DNA of 64,000 nt from Loripinus fragilis. Taxonomy: Eukaryota; Mollusca; Bivalvia; Lucinida; Lucinidae. The notes beneath the pieces were generated by a model. It was given only the letters and a program-made list of their open reading frames with translations. It was not told where the DNA came from and made no database searches. Within the stretch, counting starts at the first letter, position 1. Every line of letters begins with the position of its first letter. The translations under genes and the position numbers were made by a program. Where the stretch lies: assembly GCA_964019695.1 (NCBI GenBank), contig OZ026515.1, positions 141,419,549-141,483,548 of the forward strand, in the 5' to 3' direction. Shown here in pieces: positions 10,856 to 22,044 of the stretch.

Positions 10856-11100
10856 TATGATTACATACCTGTGTATAAAATATAAATCAAATCAACTCAG
10901 TCTTTCAAGAGATATTGCACAGAAGCCACCATTTTGCCAAATATTAAGCTGAAAAAGGGCCATAACTCTCATAATATCATGTGGGTTTTACCCAAACTTG
11001 TCAACCCATATATAATGTTTATACTGGTGTCTAAAATGTGAATCTAATCTACTATATCTTTTTTTTTAAATATTGAACAGAAACCTTTTTTGTACACAGG

Positions 11101-11242
11101 GATGGATGGATGGATGGATGGATGGATGGATGGATGGATGGATGGATGGATGGATGGATGGATGGATGGATGGATGGATGGATGGATGGATGGATGGATG
11201 GATGGATGGATGGATGGATGGATGAATGGATGGATGGATGGA
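11101..11242. repeat. (GGAT)n microsatellite
   Basis: About 35 repeats of GGAT with one GAAT variant near 11222. Frames reading MDGW or SIHP repeats are artefacts. It lies in NOP14 intron 1. Confidence 0.98.
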
Positions 11243-11522
11243 TGTACAGACTACAGACAGTGGTGATACTATACACACTCTTTCCCCATCTCACTGAAAA
11301 TGACGGGGCATACAAATGCCTTAATACAATACATGTATCTTCATATATATACTAAACTGTACTCTGGATGCTCATTTGATATCTTCAGTACTGATTCCCC
11401 TTATTAGCCCTTTTCCTGTCAGTCACAACAATTGTCGTCTGCTCTATCATCTGCTCATAGCAAATATTGCAAACAAAAGGCACCCAGATCAGACTGCTCC
11501 CTTAGGAAAAATGCATACATAC

Positions 11523-11702
11523 CCGCTTAGTTGCCTTTGACCTGGACACACCAGGCATGCCTGTATCTTGTTTCTGAACCTTGCGACCAAGGACATGATG
11601 TTTCTGTCGGTTAACTTTCACTTCAAATGGATTTGTTTTCTTCGCAGTTTGTTTTCTCTTTTGTCTCACTTGATCAGAACTTGTCTTCTTTTTCTTCCCC
11701 AT
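11523..11702 (-). CDS. NOP14: NOP14 coding exon 1, start of nucleolar protein 14
   Basis: The ATG at 11702-11700 opens MGKKKKTSSDQ and then a basic segment with TNPFEVKVNRQKHHVLGRK and GMPGVSRSKATKR. NPFEVKVNRQK...LGRK and GxPGVSR are signature residues of the NOP14 N-terminus in animals and fungi. The exon ends at the donor GTATGTATG. NOP14 is a nucleolar SSU-processome protein required for 18S rRNA maturation and nuclear export of the small subunit (family knowledge). Six coding exons (about 225 residues) are visible. The rest of the protein, about 850 residues in vertebrates, is off the left edge. No TATA box is obvious upstream. Confidence 0.95.
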
Positions 11703-11809
11703 TTCTTAATCTAAACAATTTCAAAGCAAATCTAAATTCTTAATCCTTTTCCTGCCAGTCATATTTTTTGTCATCTGCTCTCTCTCCTGCTTATGTTCTT
11801 AAGTAGACT

Positions 11810-12008
11810 ACTGTTAATTTGGAAATTTTCGCGAGTGTTTTATTTTCGTGAAACTTCGCATTTGCGAAGTTTTGTGAGAGTAAAACCCTCTGTCGTTTAC
11901 TGATGTATGTAAATCTGGCCCTTATCACGAATATTTAGCCTCACAAATATGTCTTTTGACGCTATTCACGAAAATAAAATTCTCATGAAAATATCCAAAT
12001 TTACAGTA
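11810..12008. mobile_element. MITE family 3, copy a
   Basis: About 199 bp with ends TACTGTTAATTTGGAAATTT and the near-complement AAATATCCAAATTTACAGTA. Inside are inverted TTTTCGCGAG / CACGAAAATAAAA segments. A second copy lies at 42252-42471. It is just upstream of the NOP14 start and may affect that gene's promoter (inference). Confidence 0.85.
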
Positions 12009-12371
12009 CATTGCAAACAATATGGACACAGATCAGACTAAGGGAGCAGTCTGATCAGGGTTCATAGTTTGCTTGAATGATAAAATAATCCCCGCAAGTG
12101 AAGTTGTAGGGTGGAGGGGTAAGGAGGGATAGGGTTGTACATGTATATTTAGGGTTAATGTGGTTACTAGAAATGTATCCATGTAATGATGTCACATTAT
12201 TATGAGGCTAATGTCTACTTTTGCAATTTTCATTATTTGTGTACCCTCTGTGTATACCAGCCTATTGAGAATCCCTTCATATTCAGAATAGGTTACAACT
12301 TACAAGACAAATTTCTGGAATAAATTCCACTGTGTCTACTCCTGACTAGGAGGACATGTTGTGCTTGCATA

Positions 12372-12571
12372 AAAGGCTTCACAGCACTGACAATGCGAAG
12401 GCTTCACAGCACTGACAATGCGAAGGCTTCACAGCACTGACAATGCGAAGGCTTCACAGCACTGACAATGCAAAGGCTTCACAGCACTGACAATGCAAAG
12501 GCTTCACAGCACTGACAATGCAAAGGCTTCACAGCACTGACAATGCAAAGGCTTCACAGCACTGACAATGC
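12372..12571. repeat. 25-bp minisatellite, eight copies
   Basis: Eight tandem copies of a 25-bp unit AAAGGCTTCACAGCACTGAC + AATGC. Copies 2-4 carry G at the first base and copies 5-8 carry A. Otherwise they are identical. The near-perfect identity indicates recent expansion. Confidence 0.97.
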
Positions 12572-12938
12572 ATACCACATAGTCATTTTCTTCGTTTCAT
12601 CACTTTTAATTAATTTGATTTGATTGTTTTTCCGTGATGATTCATTGAATCAGTAAGTAAGCCACAAGGCACGTTAAATAATTTATGTGTATAACTAGTA
12701 TTAACTACAGCAGAATCTCAGGGAAAGGTTTGGTCAATAAAGTACACTTAAAAAGACAAGCAAATATGACCAGGAAATGTCACAATCACAAACCAGCCCA
12801 CGACACCACGAGGAAGAGACGGTGGCTGGAGCTTACTGTCATTCTACAGCAGTGATTCTGTTGTTAGTGTTTACAGTTAAGAGTGCGTACCAAAAGTTTA
12901 TTTTTGTTATTTCTCAACCAAAACCCTTGTTGTGGAAA

Positions 12939-12975
12939 CTCAAAAGAACCGTCTCAATGAGACGGTTCTTTTGAG
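12939..12975. repeat. Perfect 18-bp-arm palindrome, ACCGTCTCA family
   Basis: Arms CTCAAAAGAACCGTCTCA (12939-12956) and its exact complement (12958-12975) around one A. The same palindrome occurs exactly at 44338-44374 and in diverged form at 42878-42915, 59169-59205 and 59453-59489. Flanking sequence (CCAAAAC-TGTTGTGG on one side, GGGTAAGAAAATAT on the other) is partly shared too, so a larger element is mobile. Confidence 0.95.
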
Positions 12976-13109
12976 CACCCAAAATGAATGTAAAGACTGA
13001 TGGGTAAGAAAATATGTACAATTTTACGCTCATCAATTTTGTTTATCCAAACCTAAGGTGTTTACATTGTTTGCTGTTGCTCCCATTGTGTGATGGGTTA
13101 TTGAGTGGT

Positions 13110-13260
13110 CCTGGTTTGTTTGTTTGTGTTGATGCTTTACGCCCCAGTCAGCAATTTTTCAGTAATGCAGGGACTATTTCCTGTCTTCTTGGATTGAACC
13201 GGTAATAAGGAGTAGATAAAGTGTCTTGCTCAAGGACACAACACAGTGACTCTGGTCAAA
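13110..13260 (-). mobile_element. SINE fragment
   Basis: Contains CGCCCCAGTCAGCAATTTTT, GTGTCTTGCTCAAGG and related segments of the family at 7740-7975, in the same orientation. The tRNA-like head is not preserved. Confidence 0.55.
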
Positions 13261-13395
13261 CAAGCATGTCTAATTTATATCCCAGGTGAAGGGTTATTTT
13301 AGAGAAACGTATAAATCACAAAACATAAGTCCCATTTCTCCAACCCCTCAGGGGTGTGTGTAATGTCAAAGTGTTTGCTTCTATCTTAGTCCATA

Positions 13396-14940
13396 CTTCT
13401 TTCCCCTTTATTTGATATGCAGCGTGACCACATTCAGAATTTTTTTTTTTACCTTTTAATCCAACCCACAGGTTGAGGGTGTGTGTAAGGAGAGAAAATG
13501 TGCTTCCTGGAAGAAGTTCAGGGAGCTACTACCAGTTCTCACATCCCGCCACCTCTCTTACAAGACACGTGGCCATGTATCAAATCTGATTATGATATGA
13601 TGATATGATGGTGCTCTATGCGCCATTCCCTTTAATTTGTTATGCAACAAGACTATGTTCTGAAAAAGGTTGAATTTTGACCTTTTGATCCCTAGGATCA
13701 GGTGGAGGAGGGGGGTCTGCAGGCTAAATATTTGCTACCAAGTTGCTGCATTTGTGGTTCCCTTTAATTTGATATGCAACATGACAATGTTCTGAAAAAA
13801 GCTGAATTTTGACCCCATCCCGGGTATGCATGCAAAATATTTGCTGTCATGTTGCTGAATTCATGATTCCCTTTAATTTGATATGCAACATGACCATGAT
13901 CTGAAAAAGTTGAATTATGACCTATTGCCCCCGATTTGAAACACGACCCCGTTCTGATCAAGTTAAGTTTTTTGACCTTTTGACCCCAACCCCAGGGTCA
14001 GGGCAGGGGTGGGGCGGCCTGCAGGCAAAATATTTGCGACCACATTGCTGCATTCATGATTCCCTTTAATTTGAAATGCAACATGAAATTGTTCTAAAAA
14101 GTTGAATTTTGACCTATTGCCCCCTAGGGTCAGGGGGGGGGGGTGCAGGCAAAATATTTACTACCATGTTGCTACATTTCGTGATTGCATTTAATTTGAT
14201 ATGCAACATGACCATGTTCTTCTGAAAAAGTTGAATTTTGACCTTTTGACCCCTATGGTCAGGAGGGGAGGGGGTCTGCGGGCAAAGTATTTGCTACCAT
14301 GTTGCTGCATTTGTGATTCTCTTTAATTTAATATGCAACATGAACATGTTCTGAGAAAGTTTAATTTTGACCTTTTGACCCCATCCCCAGGGTCGGGGGA
14401 GGGGGGGTCGGGATAGGGGGATCAACGAGCAAAATATTTGCTACCATGTTGCTGCATTCATGATTCTCTTTAATTTGATATGCAACATGAGCATGTTTTA
14501 AAAAAGTTTAATTTTGACCTTTTGACCCCAACAGTAGGGTCAGGGAGGGGTCTGCGGGCAAAATTATTGCCACCATGCTGCTGCATTTGGTGATTCCCTT
14601 TAATTTGATATGCAAGATGACCATGATCTGAAAAAGTTTAATTTTGACCTGTTGACCCCATCCCCAGGGTCAGGGAGAGGTCTGCGGGCATAATAATTAC
14701 TACCATGCTGCTGCATTTGGTGATTCCCTTTAATTTGACATGTAACATGACCATGTTCTGAAAAAGTTGAATTTCGACCCTTTGACCCCAACAGCAGTGT
14801 CAGGTAGGGGTCTGCGGGCAAAACATTTGCTACCATGCTGCTGAATTTGCTGATTCCCTTTAATTGGACATGCAACATGACCATGTTCTGAAAAAGTTGA
14901 ATTTGACCTATTGACCCCATCCTCAGGATCAGGGGTCAAA
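13396..14940. repeat. Tandem array, about eleven units of 130 bp
   Basis: Units share TTTAATTTGATATGCAACATG, a CATGTTCTGAAAAAGTTGAA segment, TTTTGACC(C) blocks, a G-rich stretch and GCAAAATATTTGCTACCATG. Divergence is moderate. Related single units occur at 37045-37100, 41110-41480 and 45930-45980. Reading frames of 60-110 residues on the minus strand are repeat shadows. Confidence 0.9.
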
Positions 14941-15330
14941 AAAAAGGTAAAGCAAAAAAAAGGGCCATAAATAGTCAAAAGTTTGCGAATGACCTCCTAA
15001 TTCAAACTTGGCCTGTATTTTATGATGCTTTACCCTTCTGTAAAATATGAAAGAAATTGTTGCATCCCTTCGAAAGTTATTGACAATTTAGCCACAATCT
15101 AAGTCAAAAAAGGGCCATAGCTCAGTCAAAATTTTACCAACTACCCCCCTTATCAAACTTTGGCCTGTATTTTATGATGTGTGACCCTTCTATAAAGTTT
15201 AAATGAAATTGATGAATCCCTTCAAGAGTTATCGATCGGAAACCAAAGGTGTGATGCCGCAGATGACGACAATGCCGACGGAATCATGATCCCTATAAGT
15301 CATCCTTGCTTCGCAGGCAACACAAAAAAA
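14941..15330. repeat. Two-unit diverged repeat
   Basis: Two related segments both contain AAAGGGCCATA, TTGGCCTGTATTTTATGATG and AATCCCTTCRA-type blocks with a GTTATYGA end. They are probably the degenerate edge of the preceding array or of another dispersed repeat. No gene is present. Confidence 0.6.
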
Positions 15331-17590
15331 GTGTTGTTCGGAACTTGTTCCAGTGATTCATTTACAATTTTGGGTGTTTGGGTCCTGGGCTGTTTCCCAT
15401 ATCAATGAGTCCAACTGCAAACTTATGAGCCCAGAACACTATTTTTCATGACAAGTCTGCAATACCATTGCACCCTGGGACTCGCTGAAATGAAAACTTT
15501 GCATCCCAGAGACAAAATTATGCGCAAAAGATGCAGGATGCGCAAGTAAAAAAATAACTGTTGTTTATGATTTGATAAAGTATCGAACAATAATCAATTA
15601 TTGCAATTAGAATACGGCAGACATGCTCAGCGGACACAGTGACCGATGTCTCATTGCCATAAAAATGTCCTGAAATTTTATCTCACTGCTAGGAGCAATA
15701 TTCATGCAGTTTCATTAGATATGTATGTAGGCGGGACGACGGGTTCTTAAACAGTGATCGTATAGATTTATGTAAATCGGTGCACACTCAATCCGAGTGA
15801 CAGCCAAGACTTCGAGTTGTGTTTTGTGATTGTGATCAATGAACCTGTCCTGTCCACAAACAGGGTAGTCCTGTTGTAGCTGGTAAGTATTAGGGGCAAA
15901 TTAGACTCAAGTTTGTAGTAAATTCAACAACTCTTTAATTGAGAATGATTCTCTATATTTACATATATCAAAAATATAAAAGTAACCAAAATGCGAGGCA
16001 GTGTATTAAATCTCTCCGGAAACAATAATACTGGGAGGTATTAAAGTCAATATTAGATACTTTTCTATCAAGTTGAGAGGAAAGTACGATATTGAAAATA
16101 TAGCAAATATGCTAAATGGAATAACCCAAAAATCAGACCAGTTCAAACAACACAAGAACAGAGTTCTGAGGGTTTTAAATAGCAGAGACTAACTCAGACC
16201 CGAATGGCTGAGCAGTGGGCTGCACAAGTAGACAGATAGCAGTCTTGAAAAGAGGTACTGTATAGAAAACAGTGTTCGGATAGCCGACCTGAGTATTTCG
16301 ACAGACCTATCGAAGTGTGAAAGGATAGCCGTCCTAAATTAGGTTCTGTAAATGAACGGAAACAGTGCTCGGCGTACCGAGGAACTGCACAATAAGCAAG
16401 TTAATTTCTCATCAGGCTTTAGACTATATGTATCGCCTGGTTATTAAAATTAATAGTGTCAATAAATGCAGATATATAATTATCCCAAAATAAGCACAGA
16501 CAATATATGGCGATAACCAGATAGTGTCTATCTTTTAGCTTTTATCAACAAATAAAAACGCATTTCCTTACTAACTTCGCAGGGGGTGTAGTATCCCATA
16601 CAGGTGAGAATACTCTCAGTTGACAAAATCAAACTTCTAATAATACTAATTCTAATTATATCTCACGGAAATTCATTGAGATAGCGGAAAACAACGACTA
16701 GATAACAAAAGTGAACAGGTATAGCCTTTTAGAAAATACACTTGACGCTTAGCTACTTGTAAGTTTTCTGTCAAACAAAGTCAAAATCTACCGATTTCAC
16801 CGTAAATTATGGCTAAGTAGGACCAGATCTATTGATTCAAACCTGGGACTTCTACATGTAAATGCACGTCTCAATATTTAGTGGGCACACATGAATGCAC
16901 ATGGCTTAAAACTGTTTTTTTTTAAATTCCTGTCAGCATATATATTGGTGTTAAATTTCATTCAGGGATGAGAACAGTCAGCCATTCTCAATCAGGAAAA
17001 TACGTCAGTTGACTCCAAAATGGAGAAAAGCAATTTTTAATTAACTTAATAAAGGTTTAACATCACAAAATATCAATAGAAACCAGTCAGTTTATGCTTA
17101 ATTTATATCTAAAATTGAGTTTAACTTCATTCAAAAATAAATTTCAGCAAAAACAACTGGCATTATATAAATCATATGCCAGTGCTCAATCAGGAAATCC
17201 TGATCAATCCTGAACTTTCTCATGCCTGTTCATTCTGGTCTACATGATGATTTGCATTTAAGGCTCGCCTGTGTCAACTCATTACACACTTGATGACACT
17301 GACTTGTTCACTGTGGACAAATCCGTAATCAATGAGCCTGAGCATGTTGGAATTAGGTTGCAATAGCTTGAAATGAGTTCTAACACAGCACCCATCCAAA
17401 TAATTTTGAATGTTTACACAAGGTACATTTTTCAAAAGATTTTTTTTAGGAAAAATATCGGCGATTTTACCGATAAGACAAAACAAATTTGAGTCAGAGA
17501 GTATAAACAGAGATAACATTAGCTCATCATCATCATCTTCAGTCATTGCCTCCCTCAGTACTCGAGTAACATTAGCTATGTATAGCGATT
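15331..17590. other. Unassigned non-coding stretch
   Basis: No conserved protein segment or clear repeat architecture. A minus-strand frame at 17274-17645 includes EAMTEDDDDELMLSLF, which vaguely resembles the acidic N-terminus of some Harbinger-type transposases, but nothing else supports it. Short internal similarities (GGATAGCCGACC / GGATAGCCGTCC, 16275-16335) suggest an old duplicated segment. Confidence 0.4.
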
Positions 17591-17594
17591 TACG

Positions 17595-17650
17595 GGTCTT
17601 CCTATTTACCGATAACAACCGACAACAACCGTCAACAACCGACAATAACC
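17595..17650 (+). repeat. Left outer inverted repeat of the nested block
   Basis: Reads GGTCTTCCTATTTACCG, then tandem ACAACCGACAACAACCGTCA-type repeats. Its reverse complement occurs at 35086-35142. A direct-orientation copy of the repeat part lies at 31889-31945. Confidence 0.8.
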
Positions 17651-17671
17651 GTTGTAACAGGCCGAAATTTC

Positions 17672-20523
17672 CCCCCAGTCAGTTTTTTCCCCGGGGAAAG
17701 AATGGGCCGGCCCATTCTTTCCCCGGGGAAAAAATAGGCCGGCCCATTCTTTCCCCACCCAGTCAGTTTTTTTCCCCCCCCACTAATAATTTCAAAAATC
17801 ATAATGGAATTATTATTTCTTTGTATAAATTTAAAAAGCCGCTATTAAATTAGCGATAGGACTCAAAAGTACTCATACTTATTGCTGTTTGGTTGTGATT
17901 TCTAGGGGTTCAGACCATTCACTTTTACTATCAGTCTTTTGGTTTATTGTACTCTTTCACTGTATCGAAATACTTTCAAATGACATGTCAAAGAGATCTT
18001 CGACTTTAAAACCCGTTTAGCTAACTGGTTCTTCTAAATAGGGGGTGGGGAAAGACTGGGCCGGCCCATTCTTTCCCCCCTCTATTCTTTTCTAACCTTT
18101 CTATTTATCTCTCAGTCTTTAGGTTTAACCTACTCTTGCACTGTATCTGAACACTCATGATTCTTGCACTGTATCTGAACTCTCATGATTGTCTTGTCCT
18201 AAGGAGAAATTCAAGTTAAGAAAGCATTTAGCTAACTGCATGTTCCTTCTAAAAAGTGGGGTGGGGAAAGACTGTGCCGGCCCATTCTTTCCCCCCTCCA
18301 TTGGGTTTTAACCTTTCAATTTATCTGTCAGTCCTTGGTTTAAACTACTCTTACACTGAATCTGAACACTCATGATTGACATATCTCAAGGAGAAATTCA
18401 AGTAACAAGCATTCAGCCAAATGATTCTTCTAAATAGGGGTGGGGAAAGACTGGGCCGGCCCATTCTTTCCCCCCTCTATTATATTCTAACCTTTCTATT
18501 TATCTCTCAGTCTTAAGGTTTAACCTACTCTTGCACTGTATCTGAACACTCATGATTGACATATCTCAAGGAGAAATTCAAGGAACAAGCATTCAGCCAA
18601 ATGATTCTTCTAAATAGGGGGTGGAGAAAGACTGGGCCGGCCCATTCTTTCCCCCCTCTATTATTTTATAACCTTTCTATTTATCTCTCAGTCTTAAGGT
18701 TTAACCTACTCTTGCACTGTATCTGAACACTCATGATTGTATTGTCCTAAGGAGTAATTCACGTTAAGAAAGCATTTAGCTAACTGCATGTTCCTTCTCA
18801 ATAGTGGGGTGGGGAAAGACTGGGCCGGCCCATTCTTTCCCCCCCCCTCCATTGGGTTCTAACCTTTCAATTTATCTGTCAGTTCTTGGTTTAAACTACT
18901 CTTACACTGAATCTGAACACTCATGATTGACATATCTCTAGGAGAAATTCAAGTTACAAGCATTCAGCCAAACGATTCTTCTAAATAGGGGGTGGGGAAA
19001 GACTGGGCCGGCCCATTCTTTCCCCCCTCTTTTACTTTCTAACCTTTCTATTTATCTCTCAGTCTTAAGGTTTAACCTACTCTTGCACTGTATCTGAACA
19101 CTCATGATTGTCTTGTCCTAAGGAGAAATTCACGTTAAGAAAGCATTTAGCTTACTGCATGTTCCTTCTCAATAGTGGGGTGGGGAAAGACTGGGCCGGC
19201 CCATTCTTTCCCCCCTCCATTGGGTTCCAACCTTTCAATTTATCTGTCAGTCCTTGGTTTAAACTACACTTACACTGAATCTGAACACTCATGATTGACA
19301 TATCTCAAGGAGAAATTCAAGTAACAAGCATTCAGCCAAATGATTCTTCTAAATAGGGGGTGGGGAAAGACTGGGCCGGCCCATTCTTTCCCCCCTCTAT
19401 TATATTCTAACCTTTCTATTTATCTCTCAGTCTTAATTTTTAACCTACTCTTGCACTGTATCTTAATACTCATGATTGTCTTGTCCTAAGGAGAAATTCA
19501 CGTTAAGAAAGCATTTAGCTAACTGCATGTTCCTTCTCAATAGTGGGGTGGGGAAAGACTGGGCCAGCCCATTCTTTCCCCCCTCTATTATTTTCTAACT
19601 GTTCTATTTATGTTACTCTTTCACTATATTTTAACATTTATGAAAGACCTATACCAAAGTGAGAATCAAGTTTTCAATCCAACAAGATTATTGGTACTTC
19701 TACATTGTTGGGTGGGGAAAGACTGGGCCGGCCCATTCTTTCCCCCCCCCCCTCCATAATGCTTGGATCTTTCAATTAATTGTTTAGTCTTTCGGTTTAT
19801 GTTACTCTTTGACTGTATCTGAACAATTTTGAATGACCTATTCCAAAGAGAGATCAAGTTTTTAAACCAACAAGTTAATTGGTACTTCTACATTGTGGGG
19901 TGGGGAAAAACTGGGCCGGCCCATTCTTTCCCCCCCTCCAAAATGTTGGGATCTTTCTATTTATCCTCTAGACTTTTGGATTATGTTATTCTTTTGCTGT
20001 ATCTGAACTCTCTTGACTTATACCAAGCAGAGAATCAAGTTTTCAAACCAACAAGTTTATTTGTAATTGTAGGGTGGGGAAAGACTGGGCCGGCCCATTC
20101 TTTCCCCCTCCTTAATCTTTCGATCTTCTATTGATCGTTTCGTCTTTCGGTTTATGTTACTCTTTCACTCTATTTTAACATTTATGAAAGAACTATACCA
20201 AAGTGAGAATCAAGTTTTCAATCCATCAAGATTATTGGTACTTCTACATTGTTTGGTGGGGAAAGAGTGGGCCGGCCCATTCTTTCCCCCTCCAAAATCT
20301 TCAGATCTTTTACAATTGTAGTCTTTGGGTTTATGTTACTCTTTCACTGTATCTTAACACTTATGAATGACAGATTCCAAAGAGAGAATCAAGTTTTCAA
20401 ACCAAACATTTTATTTGTACTGCTACATTGTGGGGTGGGGAAAGACTGGGCCGGCCAATTCTTTCCCCCCCTCACCCCTCCTAAATGTTCTGATCTTTCT
20501 ATTTATCTTTCAGTCTTTCAGTC
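17672..20523. repeat. Tandem array of GGGCCGGCCC palindromes, left part
   Basis: Sixteen units averaging about 180 bp. Each carries a near-perfect palindrome GGGGAAAGACTGGGCC / GGCCCATTCTTTCCCC (for example at 17692, 18041, 18442, 19186, 19716 and 20434). Three spacer types alternate. Types A (CATTCAGCCAAATGATTC) and B (TTTAGCTAACTGCATGTTCC) give dimers up to about 19600. Type C (ATTGGTACTTCTACATTG) fills the rest. The array is split by the retrotransposon at 20524 and resumes at 31328. Confidence 0.93.
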
Positions 20524-21621
20524 TGTCGCAGGGTATGGATTCGGTTAGCCAGGGATCTCAACGACAGATGTTGTTATAGGTTTATTTTACATATGTAAAT
20601 AAAAAGGGTGTCCTAAAATACAAAACAAACAATGAAACAGTACAGACAACACAGACAGACAAATGAACAGACACGGACAACGGAATACATTGCACCCGTA
20701 TGCAATACATATTTACAACACAGACAGACAGACAGACAATCGGACACGGACAACGGATATACTTGCAACTGACTGCGAGTACGATATTGTAATTCGTTTG
20801 GTACCTGAGCATGTCATGCTGAGCATGTCATGTCTATTTTTAGACATGGGTATTTTGCAGTGATAAAATTATATACAAAGAGATTAAAATATTAAAACCA
20901 CACCTTTTGCATTTAACTTACATTTTATGCGTTAGCTCAATTTACTAATTCCTCCATTTGCAATGTCCATAAAGATCAAAACGATAACCATGCCTATTTC
21001 AGAAAGACAGAACAAATCTAAAGCAATTTGTAATTTGCGTAAATACGTCATACAGAAATATTGTGAACTACGTCACAGGAATTGTACAGAATGTAGTTCC
21101 TGGCGAAAACCTCCCTTTGGTGTTTTCATCAGAAACGACAATCTGTGATCTGTATGATAAAAAGAATATAAATTCACATACCTGCTAATAATAATGTTTC
21201 CATATCATTTCCGTGAAGGAATAATAAATAAACAAATATAGATATATGTTCTACAGCCTGTAGATCGATGGAGTCGATCTAACTGCAAAAATGAGAATGC
21301 CTTTTCCAAATGTCGCGCGCATATGTATTTGTGAGGTTAGGCGCATGCGCTAAGTAAGTTAAAAGAGGTGTGTTCGTTAGCAACCAATCACACATCATCT
21401 TACATCCTTATGTCTAACTAAAACGGCTACTAATTGGACGATAAAACCGAACAGCTCAGTTTCAAGGTACTCCATAAGAAAACAATGCAAGACAGGTTAA
21501 ACCAGTTTTTCCCACGCTTGGTATGATTTAAGTAAATCTCAATACTACTCACGGTGGCACTAAAGGAGAAAAGGTACTTTTTGCGTTAAGCAAAATAATC
21601 ACAAAGTTCACCTCTGTGACA
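20524..21621 (-). repeat. 3' LTR of the Ty3/gypsy element
   Basis: 1098 bp, bounded TGTCGCAGGG ... CTCTGTGACA on the plus strand, the same length as the right-hand copy and apparently identical to it. It is preceded by AGTC, the target duplication. On the minus strand an AATAAA signal (plus-strand TTTATT at 20581-20586) lies about 60 bp from the LTR end. Confidence 0.97.
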
Positions 21622-21636
21622 TTCTCCCCTGCTTTG
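21622..21636 (-). promoter_or_regulatory. Polypurine tract
   Basis: Minus-strand AAAGCAGGGGAGAA directly abuts the 3' LTR, the expected place for plus-strand DNA priming. A near-copy of the tract plus LTR edge (CTGTGACATTCTCCTCTG on the plus strand) lies at 22001-22018. Confidence 0.85.
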
Positions 21637-22044
21637 AAAAAAATGTCTCCTGACATTTCCGAACAATCGAAAAACTTTTTAATAAACACAGACCACCTCA
21701 GCAATCACAATCATGTACAAATATGATGCATTTAGGTTAATTTTAACCTACAGAAGTTTCACATTTATCAACAAACAATTCTACTTTACTAGTGAATTGT
21801 GAAAATGTTATATATAACTTCAGAACATCCAAAAATAAAGACATGTATTAATTTGAGGGGTCGCTCTCAATAAGAGAAATATACTATATGTATGAGACAA
21901 TCAAAGCAGGAGAAAATATAATATATATATGCATTTTATTTATGTTTGGGAAAACATATCATATATGCATAATAATAATATTGGAAGATATTCTTCCTAT
22001 CTGTGACATTCTCCTCTGATATTTATGAAAACTAATACATATAC

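Noticed and set aside
11052..11355. SIHP / MDGW repeat proteins
   Set aside because: Translations of the GGAT microsatellite in different frames.
12372..12571. CRISPR array
   Set aside because: The repeats are contiguous with no unique spacers, and the genome is animal.
14600..14978. Minus-strand ORFs of 80-106 residues
   Set aside because: They read through the 130-bp tandem repeat, and the same peptide recurs per unit.
17274..17645. Harbinger-like transposase N-terminus
   Set aside because: Only one short acidic segment looks similar. The frame runs into the outer inverted repeat and no catalytic region follows.
20582..21148. Small ORFs in the LTRs
   Set aside because: Identical in both LTRs, short, on both strands, and overlapping expected regulatory sequence.
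21634..22044. Envelope gene of the LTR element
   Set aside because: Only 400 bp of non-coding sequence lie between pol and the polypurine tract. The element has no env-like frame.
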